Shown here piece by piece: positions 1-10,700 of a DNA stretch of 64,000 nt (its first letter is position 1; every line of letters begins with the position of its first letter). Origin of the DNA: Oscarella lobularis (Eukaryota > Porifera > Homoscleromorpha > Homosclerophorida > Oscarellidae); NCBI RefSeq assembly GCF_947507565.1, contig NC_089178.1, positions 1,922,001 through 1,986,000 of the forward strand, in the 5' to 3' direction. A program made the position numbers and the translations under genes. Under the pieces are notes generated by a model. The model was not told where the DNA came from, made no database searches, and saw only the letters and a list, made by a program, of their open reading frames with translations.

Positions 1-197
1 TAGGATAGCTTAGTTTCCGTTTTTGTGTTTGGCGGGTGCTGATATACGTAGACTGGTTGTTTGACGTTCTTTTCTTCCCTCTTTGAGTGTCTGTGTTAAT
101 TGCTATTAGATGTGAATTTTGGGGCATTTTTAGAATTATAAACTTGCCTTATTTTACAATTTGTTGTCTAAACGAGCTGGTAGAACCGAATAAATAT

Positions 198-2632
198 TCA
201 GATCATTTCCGACGGCGCGTTTCCCAGAAGAGCATATCGATTAGTTAGTGCCTCATCAGCTTCCTCTTCAGAGACGTCGTCCTCAGACGACGACTCGTCT
301 GATTCCGTCTCGTCTCTGTCAATTAACTGCTCAGCAACGCTGACGTGGTCCTTCGCGGCTATAAACGAGCACAATAATTCCCTTCGTAGATTCATAACGC
401 GGCTTACGTGTGTCCTTGGCATATCCTGGGGGTCTCATAGCCATGCAAAGTCGACCTTCAATAGTAAGACGCAGCAGACTATTGGCTACACACAAAGCCC
501 ATGTTCTCAAAGTGACATTCTTGATGAAAAATCAACTAACCAGCCCTGTACGCATCAGGTCTGGCCGCCCTAGCCGTGTAATACCCACGCTTTTCAGCCC
601 AGTCTAGGAAACAAAACGCTCTCCTTATGTACTCTAAAAGCTGTCTCCAGCTCACAGAAACATATTTCCCAGGCAGACATCGGCCTGTCTGGATCGCTGA
701 CGTCTCCCTCCTCCCTTCTAATACCGAGTATCTCGACGAGGGGAATTCGAGCGGCCAAGTAGCCGACCGGCGAGTAGGGCTCTTGCACTTGAGAAACGGG
801 AAAAAGACCGGAGAGAATCTGTAGGTTCTTGTCGACGAGAGAGGGAAAAACGAGCCCAGGACAATCACACAAGCACACCGTGGGCGTCAGGTAGATCGTC
901 TGAAAATGCTTTGTGTGTCCAGGAGTTCTTGAACAGCTAACAACCTTGGAAGGAAAGGTAAAACGACAAGGGGACGCCAGTAGAGTGGTACTCACCTTTT
1001 TTCCTATCAGACCGTTGATAACGGACGATTTGCCTACATTAGGATGACCTACCAAGCCAATCGTAAGAAGACTGTCCTTCTTTCTCGCGCCACCTACATC
1101 AAGCATCGACGTCAGCTGCACGGTTGGACCAAAATTCTCCTTACCCGCATCTTCCTCCTGTTGACGATACTCAAACGGATCGCCTTCAGCTAGTTTGACT
1201 TCCCATTCGTCAAGGTTACCTTTGCAAGCAGAATTTCATTTACATTTATAAAATTCCCTCTATGCTCTACCTTTATCTAAGTGAAGGTCTCTGATAGCAG
1301 CAAGGATAGCATTGCCACCCGACGCTTTCCCTGTTCTTTTCTTTGGCTTACTAAGCAGGCCTTCTAATAATTAATAAGGGAGACACGTGATATGGTTTGA
1401 GAATTGATTTAGGTGGCATTGTTGCTCACTGGTTGCTCGACTTGTCACGGTAGGATCGCCTGTTGGAAAGCTCGAAAAGCAAACAATGTGTAACTCTGGA
1501 AATTTAGATTCAAAATAGAGCTTCCAAGCAATAACGAGACCGCGATGAACCAAGTCAACCTAATTAAAAAAACATAATCAGAGAAAAACAACAAAGGAAA
1601 TTTTTCCTACCTTGTTCAAGATCAGAACAAGCTTCTTCTTAGCATCATTAACAACATAGTCGTAAAGAGCCGGAGGAAAGTGCAATACCTGCAGAAAGAG
1701 AGTGACAAAGAAGCAACAGAATTGCTGTCCACCTCACTGGATGCCGTATGTCAGTAATGAGCAGGATAACGTCTGACATTTCCAGCACCCTCCACAGCTG
1801 ACGCCAAGTCTGAAAGACAAACACAAGAGTAATTACTAGAGGAATTCATTACTGACGGATAGCAGGCACTTTTTCTTACCTCCAAATTTTTTTCAAACCA
1901 GCTCAACTGATCAGGCCTGTACTGATCGCGTATACCTTTAAAGTACTTGCTAAACATTTGCTCCTCCCTTTCCTCCACCTGTCTCTTTGTCATCGAATAA
2001 TCCCACAACGGTCGTTTGGGAAAGTCGAGCACTAGAAACAAAGAAACCGTTGCAGATTTCATCTTTTTTCCTCGTTTCTTACCAGAACCGGGCTGATAGA
2101 CGTCCTCGAGGCAAACCTCAAGGCATTCCTACGAAGAAATTTCGGAACCATTCGAATTGTTTTCGATTTCTTTACTGGAGGCAGATGTATGATTGGTTCC
2201 CTCGCTTCTCGCTTTCTCTGCGCGATTTCTGCAGCCGACTGCTGTTCGAAATGTAGCCGGTACCTAAATTGGATCCAAAGGGCATTGTTTCCCGACTCGT
2301 CATCTGCGCGCAAACAAACCTATTGGGATCGTGTTGCTTCTGCTTCGCTCGCGGCTGCTCGTGTATTCTAATATCTTCTTTCACTTCGCTTTCTTCTTCT
2401 CCCGAGCTCGTTTGCGAATCGAGGCGCACAGCGGTAGCAGCGGCGGCGGCTGTTTCTGCGCGCCTGTTTTCCGTTTCGTCATCGCAGCGATCTTTTCCTA
2501 AAGAGAGATCCGCTCGGCGACGTGTGTGCGTACTTGCGTGAAGGAGTGGAACCTACTTTCTTTCTTTCGCTTTCGTTTCTCTTGCAGCTGCTTCTTCTTC
2601 TGCTTTACGCTGAACGGCTTTCGACGATGCAT
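198..2632 (-). CDS. GNL1: GNL1-like circularly permuted GTPase (HSR1 family)
   Basis: Nucleolar/cytoplasmic GTPase of the YawG/YlqF type linked to ribosome assembly and cell cycle. The start at 2632 gives MHRRKPFSVKQKKKQLQ, the basic N-terminus typical of GNL1. Exons read at 2632-2557, 2497-2320, 2263-2176, 2128-2084, 2031-1880, 1809-1738 and 1688-1611, then further exons to the stop at 198. The order is circularly permuted: LDFPKRPLWDYSM, then the G4 motif NKVDLV split by an intron at about 1611, then G1 GHPNVGKSS (about 1050), RTPGHTKHFQT (G2 region) and G3 DCPG (about 870). The tail is acidic and serine-rich and ends NRYALLGNAPSEMI, like the NPYALLG end of vertebrate GNL1. Introns are 40-110 bp. 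Family assignment is very secure; some 3' exon borders were not resolved base by base. Confidence 0.93.
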
Positions 2633-2749
2633 GCGTGCACGTGTCGCTTACGCACTGCCGCTGCGTGGAACTGCGCGTTTTCGACGAGCGGTTAATAACG
2701 TTAATTTTAATTTATTTTAATGACATTAATTTTGATAATCTATTTTCGC

Positions 2750-3643
2750 TTAGCTCGCCGCACCGGCATCTCCTCGTTCCGCTCGCCCGCCTGGATGAAA
2801 ATTAACTAACCTGTACACATACATAGACGATCTAATAGAGAATACTATGTGTGCGACGTACGGTTTCAAGTGATCAATAAAAGCATTCATTTCAGCTACG
2901 GTTGCCTCCTAAATATCGTGTATTGTTTTCGTATGGCAGCACAATACACCACAAACCTGCCCCTGCCCCGTGGAAACAACTGTACTAAACTCAAATATCC
3001 TTGCCTGTCCTGCTTCCTGCTTGTCACCCTTTGTATTGATCTAATGCAAAAAAAAAGACTAAGAGCTGCTCCTGTCGAGGAAGTGTGACCTACTCTTATA
3101 ACTTTGTACAGAGAAACCTTATACTTTCCTTTCAGAAAACAGAATCCCTCAAATTCCAATTCGTTTTGAAGCCTAGACAAAAACACGTGCAACAAAAACA
3201 CAATCGAGAATTTCGTACAGAAATCCCATTTCTTGCAGAAACTGAGGCAACTGTTCACTAGTGGCTGCCTGAATGCAACTCCGATTTTGCACGGGGCTCG
3301 TTCTCGACGATTCAACAGGACCATAATAGCGAAGATCCCTGAACAAAGAAGAAGATATGGTATCATACATTCTCGTCGCACTAGGAAACCCACCAGGGCG
3401 ATTTCTCATCGAGAAGCGACTTGCGTGCTATCAGACTCAGCGAAGACGTAGCGGACTCTAGTGCAAGCGTGACTTCGCTCTCCAAAGTGCCTGCGACTCA
3501 CTTATCTGATAGTAGAGTTCGCGTTCCCTAAAAGGCGCCCCGCCCACTGCCGCATTGTCGCAGACTCCGCGTAGTCTGTGGAGCACGGCTTCGACGTTGT
3601 CGGCGCCAACTCTGCCCAATGCGCGGAATTCGCGAGAATTCAT
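2750..3643 (-). CDS. MED18: Mediator complex subunit 18
   Basis: Head-module subunit of Mediator, acting in RNA polymerase II initiation and termination. Six exons join in frame: 3643-3502, 3457-3394, 3338-3219, 3172-3094, 3040-2957 and 2908-2750. Conserved blocks appear in family order: VLHRLRGVCDN near the N-terminus, IARKSLLDEKSPWDLRYYG, ATSEQLPQFLQEMGF, the FCFLKGKYKVSLYKVIR strand, and MNAFIDHLKPYV near the C-terminus. Introns are only 45-75 bp. The length (about 215 aa) fits the family (about 208 aa in vertebrates). The exact stop is less certain: the last exon reads through to TAA at 2750, adding about 30 residues after the conserved LKPYV block, and a final unseen intron is possible. 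It lies 117 bp upstream of the GNL1 start, same strand, and its start is 106 bp from CIMIP2 on the other strand. Confidence 0.88.
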
Positions 3644-3749
3644 TCACTTGTGTTTGTTGATACCAACCGAGCCAGTACGCAAGCCCAGAGTCATTAGCAA
3701 CGCCAAAGCGTCTCCAGCGTCTCCGTGTTTCCGGGCTCGACAAGAAATC
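3644..3749. promoter_or_regulatory. Shared promoter between MED18 and CIMIP2
   Basis: The two start codons face away from each other with 106 bp between them, so both 5' UTRs and any promoter must lie here or overlap the first exons. I see no TATA box. The assignment as a bidirectional promoter is inferred from spacing only. Confidence 0.5.
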
Positions 3750-4903
3750 ATGGGTCGACGTGGAAAATCGACTTTGATGACCCCCGATCCCTATCACATA
3801 CCCGGGTAAAGTCTTCGGCATTTAGCAAACCCTATAAAAACTCAGAGGCGTTCTCGCGCCTTTCTGCGACGCAGATACTGCGGCTATTGTCCCCAATTCA
3901 AGTACGGAATTGGCACGACGTTCGGGTCGGGCACGCACGAGTTGCTCATCAGGCCTGGCTTGGCTCGTTCAGGGCGCAGCGTCTTGGCCGACACCGTTCC
4001 CATTCCACCCACGTCCGCCCCCGCCCAAACCGAGTCCCCGTCGCTCCTGAGAACGCGCACAAAGAGCTGGGGAGATCAGAAGTTGATTGAGAACATGGTC
4101 CCTGGATACACAGGTTATTGAATATATAGATTGAGACTATCACCCAATGTAACGATCTACTGAGAAAGTGGAGTGGTTGCAGTAAAAGGCAACCACCTCA
4201 CTTAAAAAACGTCTTACGTTAGTAGATCGATTTCTGTTTGGGTGAAATTTAAGTCAAAGCGGTCACCTTAGAAGGTGACTACTTATCCAAGGAATTCCTC
4301 CCAGCCCCTGCTCGCATACAGCCGTAATTGTGAACTTTAGGCTACATACCCAAGTCTCAGAACTACTTCGGATCTCGCTACGCCGAAGCGTGCCACAATG
4401 CCGTTTCCGACTTTGAATGGGATCAGCGTTCGTACCAGAGCAAACGCGCCGAGCTCCAAACTCACTCCCAATCCCAATCCAACTCGCTCAAGCCGGCCCA
4501 CTCGGCAGCACTTCCCTATCTCTCACCGCAGGCCCTCCAGCACTCCGTCTCACCCTACTACATGCGCCACGGCGATCCGCACAAGTACTTCATGTCGGGC
4601 TACACAGGCTTCGTGCCGAGAACGCGCAACTACATGGGCAAGGGCTATCCGGTCATCACGAACGAAGCCCTGAGAGAGCACGGCGACGACGAGCAGCGAA
4701 TCGCTTACGTCAAGACAACGCCGATTGTTGTTCGCCGTTCAATGGCGACCGATCGACAGGCGACGCGGATCTATCCCGTCGAAGCCGGTCTCGTTCCCAA
4801 CTACACCGGTCATATTCCAGCGCAGAAATTCAAGTACGGAATGACGTTCGGTCACAGCACGAAGAACGCCGCTCGGAACGCCGTCCCGGAAGTTGTCGCC
4901 TGA
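3750..4903 (+). CDS. CIMIP2: Ciliary microtubule inner protein 2 (FAM166 family)
   Basis: Doublet-microtubule inner protein of motile cilia. Three exons: 3750-3805, 3875-4113 and 4341-4903. The protein begins MGRRGKSTLMTPDPYHIPGYCGYCPQ and carries the family's repeated YxPGYxG(Y/F)xP signature several times: HIPGYCGYCP, VPGYTGYIPKSQNYFGS, FMSGYTGFVPRTRNYMGKGYPVITNEAL, and LVPNYTGHIPAQKFKYGMTFGHSTKNA at the C-terminus. These repeated tubulin-facing motifs, each followed by an aromatic and glycine-rich strand, define FAM166A/B/C. Both splice joins preserve glycine codons inside the motif. Expression in ciliated cells would be expected from family knowledge. I cannot say which of the vertebrate A/B/C paralogues is closest. 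Confidence 0.9.
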
Positions 4904-5112
4904 AGAAGAAAATCGCGTCTCTTTGTACTCTTTTTTAGTCCGTCGCTATTTTTTGTCTCGCTCACCTTTTTTGCTGCTGACGTTATGATGGTGTACGGGG
5001 AGTTTAAAGCTGACTTTTTCGCGCATCTAAAAATGGTTACTCGCGTCTGGTCCGTGTGTCATCTGTTGCCATGGCTGCACGTGAGACATCCAAGTCTCCC
5101 GTTGTTTTCATA
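4904..5112. other. Intergenic, CIMIP2 3' end to calcium-sensor start
   Basis: Contains the CIMIP2 3' UTR and the NCS-1-like 5' leader. An ATG at 5071 in an excellent context (gccATGG) is in frame with the chosen sensor start at 5113. Nothing else is recognised. Confidence 0.5.
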
Positions 5113-6089
5113 ATGGGGCAGGGACGAAGTCGACTTACTCCGCAAGAAATTGACGACTTGAAGAAGCACACGTACTGTAAGAGCACGCAAAACGCCCATC
5201 CAACTGCGAAACGCTCCGCTTTTCTTCTCTTTGCGCAGTCACCGACAAAGAACTTCAACAATGGTGCGCGTTTTCTTTCTGAAATAGACGAGAAGATGCG
5301 AACGTTTATAACCGTACAGGTACAAGGGCTTTCTAAGAGACTGTCCTTCGGGGAGGCTGTCGATAAAGGTGCGTTGACGCCGTCGATCGTCTAGCGCTGG
5401 TCGTCGATTGGCGTCCCTTTTCCCTGTGATAGGAATTCCGAAAGATCTATCAGCAGTTCTTTCCGTCGGGCGACTCGTCCAAGTTCGCCGAATTCGTCTT
5501 CAACGTGTTCGACGCTAACAGGGTATATGATTTATTATTATGGTGAAGAGAGCGGATGCCATTCCCACACGTGGTTTGTCTCTGCAGGACGGATCGATCG
5601 AATTTACTGAATTCATCAAGGCATTATCTGTCACGTCCAGAGGAAGTCTCGAGGAGAAGTTAGAGTGTAGGAAATATCTGCGTCGCCTACCATTCATGTG
5701 TGATATCGCTAATTAATCAGGGGCTTTCAATTTGTATGACTTGGACAAGGATGGATCTATTACGAAGGACGAAATGCTTAATATTGTCGAGGCTATTTAC
5801 AAGATGGTGGTGCGTACCAACAGCTTGAGCCGCGTTCTTCTGGTACGCAGTCTCATTCAGGGAGATAACGTCAATTTGCCCCAAGACGAACAGACACCCA
5901 AGCAGAGAGTCGACAAGATATTCAAAACGATGGACAAGGTAATTGCCTCATTTTAGAAGAGAAATAAAAGATTGAGAACAAATATCACAGAATCACGACG
6001 ATCTTCTAACCTTTGAAGAATTTCGAGAAGGCACGAAGCAGGATCCCACTGTCGTACAAGCGCTCTCCCTCTATGACGGCCTAGTCTGA
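5113..6089 (+). CDS. NCS1: Neuronal calcium sensor 1-like EF-hand protein, copy A
   Basis: Myristoylated Ca2+ switch of the frequenin/recoverin family that regulates GPCR kinases, PI4-kinase and channels. Eight exons: 5113-5176, 5239-5263, 5320-5368, 5433-5522, 5588-5666, 5721-5809, 5861-5938 and 5991-6089. All joins keep frame. The protein starts [30 protein letters not shown], so the Gly2 and Ser6 myristoylation signature is present. EF1 is the degenerate DCPSG form, as in all NCS proteins. EF2 ([14 protein letters not shown]) and EF3 ([14 protein letters not shown]) have full ligand sets. EF4 ([14 protein letters not shown]) has Asp instead of Gly at loop position 6. It ends [12 protein letters not shown], the exact NCS-1 style tail. 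I chose the start at 5113 because it exposes Gly2, although an in-frame ATG at 5071 exists. Confidence 0.93.
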
Positions 6090-6204
6090 AGCCATCATAA
6101 AAAAATAGAAAGCAAAGACGAGAACAAACGATCTGACGAATGCGCACTAAAGATTTAGCCTCCCACTGACTGCCGTTTCGCTTCTTTATTTTTTCGATTT
6201 GTTA

Positions 6205-6570
6205 GTCTGCCGTCTCCTCACGCGTAGAACGCTTTGAATTGCGGTCTCGACGGCGAGTGATCGTGTTGTCTCGTACGAAGTTTCATCGTCGTTCCAGTTG
6301 AAAATTCAAAATTGACGTCTTCGCTTGGCAAACGAAATTTGGTAAGGATCTGTTTGTTCCTTTTTGTAGAAGTGCTTTTAGTTTGAGGCGAGCTCTTTTT
6401 GGACGGCAAGGCGGACTGCAGCTGGACACGCGTTGACCCGCGACTGACAATCAGAAAATTAAAGAAGACGCCTTCAGCGCTTCAAGGCTTTTACCTATAG
6501 TGCCATGTAGAGCACGGTGTAATCCTCCTACGGTACGTCAAATTGCGTCGTAAGTCGAATTTGTTTCATA
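6205..6570 (-). pseudogene. Relic of NADSYN1 terminal exons
   Basis: On the minus strand this stretch resembles the NADSYN1 3' end at 7734-8360. It shares an opening [10 protein letters not shown], then [17 protein letters not shown] and RQHDHSPSR, plus the preceding intron and exon remnants at 6420-6560. Large internal parts are missing, including the segment matching 7890-8040. The upstream catalytic exons are absent, so this is a truncated by-product of the tandem duplication. The surviving open frame of about 60 residues is probably not translated as a gene of its own. Confidence 0.75.
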
Positions 6571-6643
6571 TGGTGGTCGGAAGACTGTTGCCATGGCTGC
6601 AGGTGACACACCTAAAGTTTAACTTCCTATCGTTGTTTTCATA

Positions 6644-7662
6644 ATGGCGCAGGGACGAAGTCGACTTACTCCGCAAGAAATTGACGACTTGAAGAAGCAC
6701 ACGTACTGTAAGAGAGCAATGCCTATGTAACTGCGATACGTACGTTCGGCTTTCGTTTTCATATTCTCTTTTGCAGTCACCCAAGAAGAACTTCAACAAT
6801 GGTGCGCGTTTTCTTTTATAGACGAGAAGATAAGATTATAACCGTACAGGTACAAGGGCTTTTTGAAAGAAAGCCCTTCGGGAAGGATGTCGATGAAGGT
6901 GCGTTGACGCGCGTACGTGCCGTACGTCGTTTATTGTGCGTATATACCGTGACGTACGTCGCCTAAAGCAGCGTTCTTTTTCCCTGTGATAGGAATTCCA
7001 AGAGATCTATGAGAAGGTATTTCCGTCGGGCGATTCGTCCAAATTCGCCGATTTGGTCTTCAGCGGGTACGACGGTAACAAGGTACAGTGTAGTAGCGAA
7101 GACGGCGGCGCGCGACGGATGCCATTAATTCCCACATGTGGCATGTCTCTGTAGGACGGATCGATCGAATTTGCTGAATACATCAAGGCAGTATCTGCGA
7201 TGTCCAGAGGAAGTCTCGAGGAGAAGCTGGAATGTAGGAAATATCTGTGTCGCCTACCATTTAGATTTCGATGTCGCTTAATTAATCAGGGGCTTTCAAT
7301 TTGCATGACACGGACAAGGATGGATCTATTACGAGAGGAGAATTGCTTAATATCGCCGAGGCTATTTACAAGATGGTGGTGCGTACGTACCAACAACTTG
7401 AGCCGTTCTTCTGGTACGCTGTCTCATTCAGGACGACAAAGCCAATTTTATGGACGACGATCAGACACCCCAGGCGAGAGTCAACAGGATAATTGAATTG
7501 ATGGACACGGTAAATCGTCTCCTTTTAAAAAGAGAAAGAAAAGATTGAGAACAAATGTTACAGGATGGCGACGATCGTCTATCCTTTGAAGAGTTTCAAG
7601 AAGGCGCAAAGCAGGATCCCGTTATCGTACAAGCGCTCTCCCTCTATGACGGCCTAGTCTGA
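6644..7662 (+). CDS. Neuronal calcium sensor 1-like EF-hand protein, copy B (lacks myristoylation Gly)
   Basis: Tandem duplicate of the sensor at 5113. All eight exons are open and all splice sites are kept: 6644-6707, 6777-6801, 6850-6898, 6993-7082, 7155-7233, 7291-7378, 7432-7509 and 7564-7662. The protein begins [11 protein letters not shown]: Gly2 is changed to Ala (GGG to GCG), which should prevent N-myristoylation. The NCS hallmark DCPSG in EF1 is ESPSG here, so the conserved cysteine is lost too. EF2 ([14 protein letters not shown]), EF3 ([14 protein letters not shown]) and EF4 ([14 protein letters not shown]) keep acidic ligands, and the tail is still [12 protein letters not shown]. 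An upstream ATG at about 6594 opens a nine-codon uORF ending in TAA. It could be a soluble sensor paralogue or an early pseudogene; intact frames favour a gene. Confidence 0.82.
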
Positions 7663-7733
7663 AGTTTCATAGTAAAAATAGAAAACAAAGACAAGAACAA
7701 ACGATCTAATGAATGATGCCCACTGCCGATTTG

Positions 7734-10700
7734 TTAGTCTGCCGTCTCCTCGCGCGTAGAGCGCTTTGAATTGCGGCTTTCTGTCCCGTTTTGCTGTCTC
7801 GACGGCGAGTGATCGTGCTGTCTCTTACGAAGTTTCATCGTCGTTCCAGTTGAAAATTCGAAATTGACGTCTTCGCTCGGCGAACGAAATTTGGAGCCAC
7901 CGAGTAAGGATCTGCCCCTTTTGAGTTTCTTCTCGTCTTTGATTTCGCTCGTCGACGCTTTCGAGTCCAACTCTAACGTCGTCAAGCTCAATTCGGACTT
8001 CCACTTCGACGTCTTGGCTAAGGGAACCACGCGTTTTGAAAAAATGCCTTTAGTTTGAGGCGAGCTCTTTTTAGACGGTAAGGTGGACTGAGGTTTGGAC
8101 ACGCGTCCCGACTGGCAACCAGCGAATTAATTAAACAAAACCGCCTTCGGCGCTCCAATGCCTTACCTGAGTGCCATGTAAAGGACGAAGCGATAGCTCT
8201 TTGCCAACTCCCCTTGCGACGAGTCTCTCCACCTGTACGTCGTTTCGATTTATTTCGTATGTAGAGCACAGTGCATTATTCCTACGGTACCTCTTTGTCG
8301 ATAGCTTGAAATTGCGTCTGCCACTTGGTATTGTACAGAAACGGTCGTAAGTCGAATCTGTTGTCATCCGGACTGTACGATTCGGCATGGTAGGACGGCG
8401 TCAGCGTTGTCATCTTGTGTCGATTGACAGAGTAGCGATGAAAGAAACGCTTTACTTTGTCCGCGGCCTTCGACATCAAACAATGGACAAACAAGTCAGC
8501 AAAATCAAAGAAACAACTAACCTCAGCAGGAGTGAATTTGTCCCTGTGAATGTCCATCACTTTGCAAAACATCGCGTACGGACCGCACGCCGATAACTTA
8601 CGCAGTCGGCCAAAGGTAGAAAGTTCTTCGTAGGTAAATCCCATGTCCTCCTAAGGAAAAATCTCAACCAGTTGGGATTCAGACCGTCTCTAAAACAACT
8701 TCGTCCGTTTGCCGATGGGACTCCGTGATAGGTTCTAGTTCTGCTGTAGGTGCTGCTTGAAGGATTCTACAAAGAATTTCGGCTGTCGGTTGCAGTGATA
8801 GACAGTACACAAAGACATACTCTTCTAAGACTGTGTACTCGAATTTCTTCAAACAGTATCGAATGAAAGAACGTAAATCCTGTTTGCTGATACCTCCGAT
8901 AGGATTAATATCAGCACTTGAACAATCGTACTTGGTCATGTAGCCAAGCAAGCTTACAGGACAAACCACTTTTTACAAAATCCTGAAAGTTCTTAACGTT
9001 TACCTCTCATCAACGTTAGCAGAACCCAATACGAGAAGTCCACCGGGTTGATCTTTCGTCCAATTCGTCAATTGAGCAAAGAAATATGACGTGACCATGC
9101 GAACACGAGCCTGAAAGAGTGAAAAGTCTTAACAGGAAACCTATGCATCTCAGACTAAAAGGTTCGACCTGCACGTTTTGAAGAGCAAGATTTTCTGTCC
9201 TAGAGCCGCCGTGCACGCTAAATTGAGGAAGTTTTCCCGTCGTCGAGGTGAAAATGTCCGTAACAGACTGCACAGCTGCATCAATACTTACATCAAAATG
9301 ATGACTAAAACAAACAAAAGTAATCAATCGTTCAATTTTTGACGCAACCGTTCAAAAGCTTTAATTAGAGCACCCGAAGAAATACAATTCTAAGGTTTTA
9401 GGTTCCTGCGCATTGTACTATCATCACCAGTCACTGAATTCCGAAATTGAATCTCAAACTAATGAGAGCTCATGAAAAAATAGTTTAGATACGTTGGGAG
9501 GCCTAAAAAATTTTAGAAGGTCTCCTTAGGCTCAGATGGGTTCTGTCTAATGTTGAGCTATTAATTTAGCTTCTAATGCTAGACGCAATGGCGAGAAAGA
9601 GCTCAAGATCGCGATAGGACAAGCGAATATTGACATTTCTTTGAAAGAAAATCTAATCATAGATGTGATCTAATAAAGAAATAAACGGTATCGGTTGGAC
9701 AGAAGTGAGGCCCCCTTTCTCCACGTGGCTGCTAAAACCTCAAAAATGCGTTGTTTGACCGCCAGAAGGCAAAAAAACGCATTCTTTTGACTTTGGAGAA
9801 CTTTTTACAAAGTAAAAAACTCGACACCCGATATCAAACCACACAGAAGACGGTGCTATGGAGGTTTATCCGATATCAGAATGCCTTGCTCTCGTCATTG
9901 CTAGGAAGGCAATCCATGCCCTTGTCAAGTGAGGAAATTGACCAGCCACCGGGCTATTAATGGTCACACCTTGGGGTTTTATTTATGGTATATCTCTCAA
10001 CTACACAGTACATATTCTAATAAACACACAGACAGGGGCACTAGGGGGTTTAGAGGGAATGGTGTGTGGTGAAGCACCTTGGGGTTTTATTTATGGTATA
10101 TCTCTCAACTACACAGTACATATTCTAATAAACACACAGACAGGGGCACTAGGGTAGAGTTACCTGCTCCCTTCTATCCTAGCTCTGAGAACTCTGATTG
10201 TAGATGTACGAGCTGGGTATTTATACTCGGAGAGGCGGGGCCTGATTTGGACCGCAGCTTTACAGCACGAAAATGCGCGTCGTTTGGAATCGGGAATCCG
10301 TGCAAATCGGTCGCAAATGAAGTTCTTCAATCGTTTCGAGCAAAATTTCGTCGCGATTCGGTTTCTATACGCGAAAAAACGGCGAACGGAGGAGGAGCTA
10401 ACAGAAAATGACATAATCGTATGACATCATTGGATGATGCAAGGGAGGATACGCTTACGCTACGAAACGCGTCCTACGACAAGCAAAGCGCGGAATAGGT
10501 CACGAAGTACAAATCTATGCCATTCTAGAATCGTTCAATCGCTGCTTGGATGCGAAAAGCGAACGTATGCGTGCCTAGCTCGTAGTGACGAACGTGAGCA
10601 TGCTTGGTCAGCAAAATTCAAGCAAGATGGCTGCCGGCTCAATCGTTAGCTAAGCGAACTGAACAACAAGCGAAAATCGCTCAAACGCATGACAATACGG

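Larger units (their letters stand above)
5066..8360. repeat. Local tandem duplication: calcium sensor plus NADSYN1 3' end
   Basis: Unit A runs from about 5066 to 6575 and unit B from about 6585 to 8360. Each unit holds, in order, a leader with gttgccatggctgca, the eight-exon sensor gene on +, and sequence matching the last exons of NADSYN1 on -. Intron positions and many intronic bases match between units. Unit A's NADSYN1 part is shortened by internal deletions. Unit boundaries are read by eye and are approximate. Confidence 0.85.

Noticed and set aside
1-197. Possible extra gene at the left edge
   Set aside because: I see only the region downstream of the GNL1 stop; no supported exon or RNA gene.
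9751-10411. ORFs of 65-110 codons in the family A element on the plus strand
   Set aside because: Frames are not preserved between the three copies and the peptides are mostly products of the internal duplication; no transposase motif is seen.
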